DNA of 5,822 bases from Asaia bogorensis (GTDB lineage: Bacteria; Pseudomonadota; Alphaproteobacteria; Acetobacterales; Acetobacteraceae). Positions 1 through 4,249 of this stretch are shown in pieces. The notes under the pieces were generated by a model, which was given only the letters and a program-made list of their open reading frames with translations, ran no database searches and had not been told where the DNA came from. Numbering within the stretch: position 1 is the stretch's first letter; every line of letters begins with the position of its first letter. The stretch covers positions 1-5,822 of the forward strand of contig CAMBXJ010000298.1 in the NCBI GenBank assembly GCA_945871455.1, given 5' to 3'. The position numbers were made by a program, and so were the translations under genes.

Positions 1-57
1 CGCGCCCAGTTCGGCGCGCTTCTTATGACCGAACCCACCAAGTGTCACCTGAGCCAC
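1..57 (-). CDS. Possible 5' end of an unidentified gene leaving the window
   Basis: A minus-strand frame can start at GTG 57-55 and stays open to the window edge, giving 19 residues (VAQVTLGGFGHKKRAELGA). An AGGAG (complement of 66-70) lies 8 nt upstream of the GTG, which is the main reason for this start. The same frame is open upstream only as far as a TGA at 121-123, and no ATG, GTG or TTG precedes the chosen GTG. That upstream stretch also reads protein-like (RIDRETGEAR), so the real start could differ or the frame may be a remnant. I do not recognise the product. It runs in the same direction as the amidohydrolase gene, about 200 bases downstream of that gene's stop. Confidence 0.3.
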   Translation of the reverse strand, partial: MAQVTLGGFGHKKRAELGA

Positions 58-161
58 GCGAGCCTCTCCTGTTTCCCGATCAATGCGTGCATCGATTCGG
101 AGAACGGAGTGATTCGCAACTCATTCCGTAGTTGTACGACAACCGTAGCCGCAAGGGGAGG

Positions 162-178
162 GGGAGAATTTTTCTCCC
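162..178. other. Perfect 7-bp hairpin (GGGAGAA/TTCTCCC)
   Basis: GGGAGAA at 162-168 pairs with TTCTCCC at 172-178 around a 3-nt TTT loop. No U-tract follows on either strand outside the stem. It lies between the amidohydrolase stop and the putative left-edge gene. It could be an operator, a weak terminator or a stabilising 3' stem; the sequence does not decide. Confidence 0.35.
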
Positions 179-211
179 AGCGCGGAATCCGTGAAAGCGG
201 CACGGGTCGGT

Positions 212-239
212 CCGGGGACGCGCCGAAATCCGTCCCCGG
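212..239 (-). terminator. Putative stem-loop terminator of the amidohydrolase gene
   Basis: CCGGGGACG at 212-220 pairs with CGTCCCCGG at 231-239, a 9-bp GC-rich stem with a 10-nt loop. It starts about 15 nt past the amidohydrolase stop codon, the expected place for a terminator. No U-run follows, so termination may be weak, or the stem may only protect the 3' end. Confidence 0.45.
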
Positions 240-254
240 GCCGGCGTCCCTCCG

Positions 255-1376
255 TCAGTGCAAGCCGTAGAAGCCCATGGCGCTGCCGGCCATCACCTGG
301 CGCGTCTTCTCCGGGGAGGAATCGCCCAGCAGCCTGCGCACCATCTCCGGCGCGCCGGGGAAGAACCCATCCGGATGCGGGTAGTCGGTTGCCCAGAGGA
401 TTTTGTGCGGGCCGATATGATCGGCGAGCACCCGCAGGCTGGTCTCCACCGGCTCGAACGCGATCCAGCAATTGCGCTCGAACAACTCGCTGGGGCGGGT
501 CTTGAGGCCCGAGTCATTGAAACCCTGGTCGTCGAAATGCCGGTTCATGCGGTCCAGCCATGGCGCGATCCAGCCGCCGCCGGATTCCAGGAAGCCGATG
601 CGGATTTTCGGATGCCGCTCGCACACGCCGCCCCAGATCACCGCGAGACAGGCCAGCATCATTTCCATCGTGTGAGTGATGATATGGCGCGCCCCGCGGC
701 CCTCGAACCGATCGATGCCGACCTGCGGCATGCCGGACCCGGCGCCTTCGTGGAAGCCCACGGCGATGTCCAGATCCTCCGCCACCGACCAGAAGCGTTC
801 GTATTCCGGTTGGTCGATCATCTTGTTGTTGTAGGGGTTGGGGCGGATGAACACGCCCTTGAAGCCGAGTTCGCGACGGGCGAATTTCATCTCCTCGATC
901 GCCAGGTCGACCGACTGCATGGGCAGCATGGCGACCCCGAACAGGCGGTCGGGATAGGGTTTGCAGTAATCCGCCAGCCAGCGATTATAGGCGCGGGCGA
1001 CCGCGGCGGCGAGCGGCGGGTCCTGCACCGCGCCGGCGAACAACCCGATGCTTGGATACAGGAACGCGGCGTCGATGCCGTCCTGGTCCATGTCCGGGAT
1101 GCGCGCATGCGGGTCGAAGCCGCCCTTCTTGCCCTGCGAATACTCCATGGTGTCGTCGACCACGGTGCCGTCGCGGGCACCGACCGCGCCCAGCGCGCCC
1201 ATTCCCTTTTTGCTGCCGAGGACTTTCTCCTCGATGACCAGGCGTTCCTTCCCATCATTGTCCCGCACGATCCGCGGCGCGCGGTCGCGGAAGGCGGGAT
1301 CCATGTAGTCACTCCAAAGAGACAAAGGCTCCAGGATATGACCATCGGCGTCGATGACGTTGTAAGTCCGAGTCAT
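255..1376 (-). CDS. Amidohydrolase-2 family metal-dependent hydrolase (TIM barrel)
   Basis: A 373-residue protein of the amidohydrolase-2 family (COG2159, PF04909 type), which includes metal-dependent hydrolases and ACMSD-like decarboxylases. Visible landmarks are the N-terminal metal-site strand VIDADGH (D9, D11, H13) in the D-x-D-x-H form common in this branch, H209 in VGFHEG, H235 in IITH, and the C-terminal ILWATDYPHPDG with D331 as the likely metal or catalytic aspartate. There is no signal peptide, so it is probably cytoplasmic. The start at 1376 is chosen because a GGAG lies 7 nt upstream and the family motif begins immediately. The frame stays open further upstream to 1658, but that extension is arginine-rich and unlike the family. 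The substrate cannot be read from sequence; aromatic or heterocyclic ring-acid decarboxylation or hydrolysis are known family activities. It stands alone and diverges from the protease gene. Confidence 0.9.
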   Translation of the reverse strand: MTRTYNVIDADGHILEPLSLWSDYMDPAFRDRAPRIVRDNDGKERLVIEEKVLGSKKGMGALGAVGARDGTVVDDTMEYSQGKKGGFDPHARIPDMDQDGIDAAFLYPSIGLFAGAVQDPPLAAAVARAYNRWLADYCKPYPDRLFGVAMLPMQSVDLAIEEMKFARRELGFKGVFIRPNPYNNKMIDQPEYERFWSVAEDLDIAVGFHEGAGSGMPQVGIDRFEGRGARHIITHTMEMMLACLAVIWGGVCERHPKIRIGFLESGGGWIAPWLDRMNRHFDDQGFNDSGLKTRPSELFERNCWIAFEPVETSLRVLADHIGPHKILWATDYPHPDGFFPGAPEMVRRLLGDSSPEKTRQVMAGSAMGFYGLH

Positions 1377-1489
1377 GGCACGTCTCCAGTTTGTGGATGT
1401 TCGGCGATGCACTTGCGCACCTTCGGCTTGCCGGTGGTGCGGATCTTCTTGGACGAAGAAACGCTCGCATTTTCGTGATCGGCAGGCAA
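1373..1489 (-). CDS. Questionable small frame overlapping the amidohydrolase start
   Basis: In a minus-strand frame offset from the amidohydrolase, codons from a TTG at 1489-1487 read 38 residues, including SKKIRTTGKPKVRK and ending in EHPQTGDVP. The TGA (1375-1373) overlaps the amidohydrolase ATG as ATGA. That overlap and the basic, non-repetitive composition are why it is listed. Against it, the TTG has no ribosome binding site, no ATG lies in frame upstream, and I recognise no family. It could be a leader peptide, the 3' remnant of a decayed upstream gene, or chance. Confidence 0.2.
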   Translation of the reverse strand: MPADHENASVSSSKKIRTTGKPKVRKCIAEHPQTGDVP

Positions 1490-1834
1490 GGTCGATCGGT
1501 TGGGCAGATCGGTTGGGCGGGCGAAGATTGGCGGGCTGCCGCGCCGGCGCCGAGCAACTCTGTCGCAAAAAATTACATTTGATCCGCACGATGAAATACA
1601 GTCGCTTGCAGATCGCGGGAAATATATGCTTGGATGGAGAAGCGCTGAGATCGCGCATGCGACGACCCGATCATAATTTGGACCTTGTCACGTTGCGGAC
1701 GTCTGTCGAGACTGGAGCGGTTTCTCTCTGACTGGAAGCGAAAAACCTACTCCAGATCTATGTGTTTGGCATGGTTCACCTGCTGTCGGATTCTGTTCCG
1801 TGTGGTCATGCGCTAACCTGAGAGGAGAATGGTG
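1377..1834. other. Divergent intergenic region, accessory side
   Basis: This 458-base region separates the leftward amidohydrolase from the rightward protease gene. It holds a 13-bp tandem repeat (1494-1518), a questionable small frame at its left end, and patches clearly more AT-rich than the flanking genes (around 1566-1606, 1621-1630 and 1672-1679). It should carry both promoters, but I see no convincing -35/-10 pair on either strand and no RNA gene. Confidence 0.6.
1494..1518. repeat. Two-copy 13-bp tandem repeat (GATCGGTTGGGC)
   Basis: GATCGGTTGGGC occurs at 1494-1505 and again at 1507-1518, identical over 12 bases with a period of 13. It lies about 118-142 bases upstream of the amidohydrolase start. 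Tandem half-sites like this can be regulator binding sites, but no regulator gene is nearby to pair with it. Confidence 0.6.
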
Positions 1835-2530
1835 ATGGCGAACAAACGGCTCCCCCGCATTCTGGACCCACTTCTCGTTGTGATGGGCCTGCTGGTTACA
1901 ACCAGCGCCGCGGTCGCGGTGCCCACCGTGGTGACCACGCCCAATATTACGCCGATCTACAGCCAGGCCCCGGTCCTTAACGGGACGCCGATCACGATCA
2001 ACTATCTGCCGACCATCACGCTGTTCGTTTGGGACAGCTTGCGCACCATCGACAGTCTGGGGGAGTACAACACTCTCAAAGCGATGGCGCCGAGCGCGTC
2101 CCCGGTGGTGAATGCGTTTTATATGGTTGGCATCAATTGGTGTGGGGCGACACTGGCCGGCATCGTGGGCTGCGCCGACACACCGGGCAATTTCCTGACG
2201 CTGGACAGCGCTTACATGGCGGGTGCCGGCGGAGCGGTCGATATCGCGCATGAGTTAGGTCACAATCTGAACCTGCCGCATATCGCCGAGGCGGTTCCCA
2301 TGACCGGTGATAACCTGATGAACCCGACGCTGTGGGGCAGTAGCGTCCTCACCGCCGGTCAGGCGGCCACCGCGCTCCTCAGTGGGCTGGTGCAAACCGA
2401 CATTGGGGGCAACCGTTTCATCAACATCAGACCGGTCAGTCTGGATGTGCCGGAGCCCGCGACGCTCGCCGTTCTGGGGTTCGCGGTCGCCGCGATGGCC
2501 GCGGCCCGCCGTCGCCGGATCGACGCATGA
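1835..2530 (+). CDS. Secreted PEP-CTERM zinc metalloprotease, metzincin-type motif
   Basis: A 231-residue exported protein. Residues 1-28 form a signal peptide (basic start, hydrophobic core, likely cut after AVA at 26-28). The motif HELGHNLNLPH (H139, E140, H143, H149) matches the metzincin zinc site HExxHxxGxxH except that Asn replaces the usual Gly. LMNP (M162) 13 residues later fits the Met-turn. Two cysteines (C103, C113) could form a disulfide. The C-terminus is a PEP-CTERM signal: PEP at 206-208, a hydrophobic segment, then RRRR, which an exosortase should recognise outside the inner membrane. Only about 110 residues precede the zinc site, so there is a minimal catalytic domain and no obvious propeptide. 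The start at 1835 is preferred because AGAGGAG (1821-1827) sits 7 nt upstream; ATG 1829 is too close to it. The gene overlaps the next by ATGA. Confidence 0.85.
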   Translation: MANKRLPRILDPLLVVMGLLVTTSAAVAVPTVVTTPNITPIYSQAPVLNGTPITINYLPTITLFVWDSLRTIDSLGEYNTLKAMAPSASPVVNAFYMVGINWCGATLAGIVGCADTPGNFLTLDSAYMAGAGGAVDIAHELGHNLNLPHIAEAVPMTGDNLMNPTLWGSSVLTAGQAATALLSGLVQTDIGGNRFINIRPVSLDVPEPATLAVLGFAVAAMAAARRRRIDA

Positions 2531-2997
2531 CCATGCGGCGGCGCGGCTTGATAGCCGCGCTGCTGCTGCTCGCTCTCCCCGCCACGGCGGAGGCTGACCG
2601 CATCTCGATAGCTGTTGGCAGGGTTCTGACGTTGACCGCCCCGTCGGGCACGACCTTTCAGCCGGGTGTTGGAGATTCCGCGACCGGCTTGCTGTCCGGG
2701 GACGGTTTTAGGCTGTCCTTGGACTACGGTCTTTATTCCGATCCGCTTGTGCGGCCCGATTTCGGACCGTTGCTCCGTGCCGAGGATTTGACCATCGACG
2801 GGAGGGCGGGGCGGCTGTTTCTCTGGCGGGCGCCGCCGGGTGCGCTGCCGGTCCGGATCGGATTGCATGTCCCATCCGTGGCACCGTCGGGCATGGGTCC
2901 GTTGCGCCTGACCATAGCCGGCCTGGTGGCGGACGATGCCACGGCGGAACGCATGACGACGATGTTCCGGACGATCCGTTTTCTTGTCTCGCCCTGA
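2527..2997 (+). CDS. Secreted protein of unknown function, coupled to the metalloprotease
   Basis: A 156-residue protein I do not recognise. Residues 1-24 form a clear signal peptide (MTMRRR, an Ala/Leu core, cut after AEA), so it is probably periplasmic or secreted. The mature part has no cysteine, no PEP-CTERM anchor and no membrane segment. Notable stretches are a YGLYSDPL segment (68-75), LTIDGRAGRLFLW (88-100), and a C-terminal helix-like ERMTTMFRTIRFL (141-153). The order of strands with a final helix and strand recalls small Mog1/PsbP-like domains, which is only an impression. Its ATG overlaps the protease stop (ATGA), implying translational coupling and related function, perhaps as partner, inhibitor or substrate. 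An alternative start is ATG 2533. Its TGA stop lies inside the first degenerate copy of the downstream repeat array. Confidence 0.75.
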   Translation: MTMRRRGLIAALLLLALPATAEADRISIAVGRVLTLTAPSGTTFQPGVGDSATGLLSGDGFRLSLDYGLYSDPLVRPDFGPLLRAEDLTIDGRAGRLFLWRAPPGALPVRIGLHVPSVAPSGMGPLRLTIAGLVADDATAERMTTMFRTIRFLVSP

Positions 2998-3112
2998 CGA
3001 TGGGTCGGTTTCAGGCCGTCGACTGACGAAGGGTTTGATTATTAAGGTCGTCGACTGACGACGGGGTCTGATTTTTCAGGTCGTCGACTGACGACGGGGT
3101 TTGACCGGGCTC
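2994..3112. repeat. Array of 32-33 bp hairpin repeats between convergent genes
   Basis: Three units start at 3015, 3047 and 3080 (periods 32 and 33), preceded by a degenerate partial unit at 2994-3014. The core is GTCGTCGACTGACGAC, exact in units 2 and 3 and with two changes in unit 1. It is followed by GGGGTTTGA or a close variant. Each exact core folds as GTCGTC-GACT-GACGAC, a 6-bp stem with a 4-nt loop, and contains a SalI palindrome. The array fills the gap between the convergent secreted-protein gene and dksA. It could act as a bidirectional terminator or be a REP-like extragenic palindromic element. Units are too short and too few for CRISPR. Confidence 0.8.
3047..3079 (+). terminator. 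Possible terminator hairpins within repeat unit 2
   Basis: The stem GTCGTC/GACGAC (3047-3052 with 3057-3062) is followed on the plus strand by a five-T run at 3072-3076. A second small stem, CTGA/TCAG (3068-3071 with 3076-3079), encloses the Ts. This is the most terminator-like part of the array for the secreted-protein transcript, although ten bases separate the first stem from the T-run. Confidence 0.35.
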
Positions 3113-3528
3113 TAGTCGTCGCGGTGGACGCGTTCCATCTTCTCATGCCGTTCCTGGGCCTCGATCGACAGGGTTGCGATCGGGCGGGCTTCCAGGCGAC
3201 GCAAGCCGATGGGCTCGTCGGTTTCCTCGCAATAGCCATAGGTGCCGGATTCCAGGCGGCTCAGCGCCTGGTCGATCTTGGAGATCAGTTTGCGGGCCCG
3301 GTCACGGGTGCGCAGTTCAAGCGCCCGGTCGGTTTCCACGCTGGCCCGGTCGGTAATGTCGGATTCATGGATGCCGCCCTCGGACAGGCTGGCCAGGGTT
3401 CCAGTTGCATCACGCAGCAGGTCGGCACGCCAGCGGAGCAATTTCTGGCGAAAATACTCGACCTGGATGGGGCTCATGAACGCCTCATCCTCCGAAGGGC
3501 GATAGTCAGGGGGCAGTGTCATCATCAT
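3112..3528 (-). CDS. dksA: DksA-family RNA polymerase-binding transcription factor
   Basis: A 138-residue TraR/DksA-family protein. In this family the coiled coil enters the RNA polymerase secondary channel and acts with ppGpp on promoters. The N-terminal LPPDYRPSEDEAFMSP is typical of alphaproteobacterial DksA. A long coiled coil follows (about 22-95), with the tip motif D57-x-x-D60-x-A62 intact. The zinc-finger region keeps only one of four canonical cysteines: C100 remains, and T103, S121 and A124 occupy the other positions in YCEETDEPIGLRRLEARP and IATLSIEAQE. This single-cysteine form is familiar in alphaproteobacteria and suggests a zinc-independent fold. Start at 3528: the first of three consecutive ATGs, with AGGA 9 nt upstream. 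The frame extends to 3657, but that part overlaps the promoter. It lies downstream of fliX in the same direction with its own promoter between them. Confidence 0.93.
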   Translation of the reverse strand: MMMTLPPDYRPSEDEAFMSPIQVEYFRQKLLRWRADLLRDATGTLASLSEGGIHESDITDRASVETDRALELRTRDRARKLISKIDQALSRLESGTYGYCEETDEPIGLRRLEARPIATLSIEAQERHEKMERVHRDD

Positions 3529-3558
3529 GCGCGCCGGTCCTGCTATTAACGTTCCCGC

Positions 3559-3602
3559 GAACCGCGGTCCGGCGGTTCCCCTCCGGGTCGTAACCAGACC
3601 CG
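3559..3602 (-). promoter_or_regulatory. Structured dksA leader with two stem-loops
   Basis: In the predicted 5' leader, GAACCGC (3559-3565) pairs with GCGGTTC (3572-3578), a 7-bp stem with a 6-nt loop. CGGGTC (3584-3589) pairs with GACCCG (3597-3602), a 6-bp stem with a 7-nt loop. Both lie between the predicted transcription start (near 3606) and the start codon at 3528. They could affect translation or RNA stability. I do not match them to a known riboswitch. Confidence 0.35.
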
Positions 3603-3612
3603 AACGGGCGGG

Positions 3613-3641
3613 CTTATAGCGGTGCCGTTCACCGCCGCCAA
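3613..3641 (-). promoter_or_regulatory. Sigma-70-type promoter of dksA
   Basis: On the minus strand TTGGCG (3641-3636) is followed after exactly 17 bases by TATAAG (3618-3613). These match the -35 consensus at 4 of 6 and the -10 consensus at 5 of 6 positions, with ideal spacing. Transcription would start near 3606, leaving a leader of about 78 nt. It lies between fliX and dksA, so dksA can be expressed independently of flagellar control. Confidence 0.6.
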
Positions 3642-3679
3642 GAGTGTATGGAGCCATTTAAGCGGCTGTAACGAAACCA

Positions 3680-4129
3680 TTACCCGCCGGAATGCCGGCG
3701 CGCCAGTTGCAACCGGCCCCGCAGCGCGATGGCTCCGATCAGGGCCTGCAACCTGGGGTCGGTCGCGGCCGGGATCGCATCCGCCATCGCCTCCAGTTTC
3801 CGCAGCGCCTCGGTCGGATCGCCACCCCCCAGCATGGCGCGCTGCAAGGTTCCCAGTTCGACAAGCATCGCCTCGCCATGCCGGGTCGCACGCCGATCCT
3901 GCTCGCGCGGATCAGGCTCCTGCTGCAGCGCCAGCAAGCCGTCATAGCTCAGGCTCGCGATGCCGTCCGCCGCCTGGGTCCGGGACGGCGCCCCGCCATC
4001 CGTTGGCACCGAGAACCGCCCGCCCATCCCGTTGGCCATCCCGTTGGCCACCCCGTTGGTAGAGCGGCTTCGTGTCGTTGCCAGCCGGGTCGCGGCCTTT
4101 CCCACACCGTCGATCATGCCCACCACCAT
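3680..4129 (-). CDS. fliX: FliX, class II flagellar assembly regulator
   Basis: A 149-residue protein matching the FliX family by architecture: a short N-terminal motif (MIDGVGKAA), a low-complexity Gly/Asn/Ser linker (about 20-55), then a conserved C-terminal part with DGLLALQ (63-69), a helical stretch PREQDRRATRHGEAML, and a tail DPRLQALIGAIALRGRLQLAR. In Caulobacter, FliX associates with membrane or basal body and controls the sigma-54 activator FlbD, linking early assembly to late flagellar genes; the same role is inferred here. The gene is divergent from flgI, as in Caulobacter. Start at 4129: GGAA sits 6 nt upstream. ATG 4117, four codons later, is a weaker alternative. The linker contains a threefold 12-bp DNA repeat (4025-4060). 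The frame stays open to 4585, but that extension is antisense to flgI. Confidence 0.85.
   Translation of the reverse strand: MVVGMIDGVGKAATRLATTRSRSTNGVANGMANGMGGRFSVPTDGGAPSRTQAADGIASLSYDGLLALQQEPDPREQDRRATRHGEAMLVELGTLQRAMLGGGDPTEALRKLEAMADAIPAATDPRLQALIGAIALRGRLQLARRHSGG
4025..4060. repeat. Three-unit 12-bp tandem repeat inside fliX
   Basis: Three 12-bp units begin at 4025, 4037 and 4049. The core CCGTTGG is constant, and units differ by one or two bases. On the minus strand they encode NG-V/M-A/G repeats in the FliX linker. Because 12 is a multiple of three, gain or loss of units would keep the reading frame. Confidence 0.75.
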
Positions 4130-4160
4130 TCGTCGTTCCGACCAGGTCGTTTCCGCCGGT

Positions 4161-4175
4161 CGGCAATTTTCGCCG
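4161..4175. promoter_or_regulatory. Dyad CGGC-N7-GCCG, possible activator site
   Basis: CGGC (4161-4164) and GCCG (4172-4175) flank an AT-rich centre (AATTTTC). The site lies about 70-85 bp upstream of the predicted flgI transcription start and about 32-46 bp upstream of the fliX start. That is a reasonable position for an enhancer-type activator such as FlbD that could also affect fliX. The assignment is by position only. Confidence 0.3.
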
Positions 4176-4180
4176 GGTTG

Positions 4181-4207
4181 GGGAATGGGCCGAGCGGCCG
4201 AATTCCC
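4181..4207. promoter_or_regulatory. Nested imperfect dyad upstream of the flgI promoter
   Basis: GGGAAT (4181-4186) pairs with ATTCCC (4202-4207), and inside it GGCC (4188-4191) pairs with GGCC (4196-4199) around GAGC. The 27-bp structure ends 11 bases before the -24 element. It may be an operator or a second activator site. Confidence 0.3.
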
Positions 4208-4218
4208 GGGGATTGCTT

Positions 4219-4234
4219 TTGGCACGGCGCTTGC
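4219..4234 (+). promoter_or_regulatory. Sigma-54 (-24/-12) promoter of flgI
   Basis: TTGGCACGGCGCTTGC matches the sigma-54 consensus TTGGCACG-N4-TTGC at every fixed position, with GG at 4221-4222, GC at 4233-4234 and the correct spacing, preceded by a short T-run. It faces flgI. Transcription would start about 12 bases after the GC, near 4246, only about four bases before ATG 4250. Sigma-54 control of flagellar genes fits the neighbouring fliX. Confidence 0.75.
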
Positions 4235-4249
4235 GGTGCCGAGGGCAAG

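Noticed and set aside
258..1478. A 406-codon plus-strand open frame
   Set aside because: It is antisense to the well-supported amidohydrolase. Long antisense frames are expected in GC-rich coding DNA, and the translation shows no family motif.
1377..1658. N-terminal extension of the amidohydrolase to 1658
   Set aside because: The extension is Arg/Ser-rich with no family similarity, and the ATG at 1376 has a good ribosome binding site right before the VIDADGH motif.
1766..1784. Sigma-54-like sequence (TTGGCA...TGCT) upstream of the metalloprotease
   Set aside because: The GG-to-GC spacing is two bases too long, which sigma-54 does not usually tolerate.
1688..2251. A 187-codon minus-strand open frame
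   Set aside because: It is antisense to the metalloprotease, and its composition (His/Arg/Gln-rich) is typical of a shadow frame.
2994..3112. CRISPR array
   Set aside because: The conserved core is about 16 bases with only three clear units. The sequence between cores is about 16 bases and is itself similar between units, and no cas gene is present.
3692..4249. Plus-strand extension of flgI back to 3692
   Set aside because: It runs antisense through all of fliX and across the sigma-54 promoter. FlgI family similarity begins only after 4360, with a signal peptide just before it.
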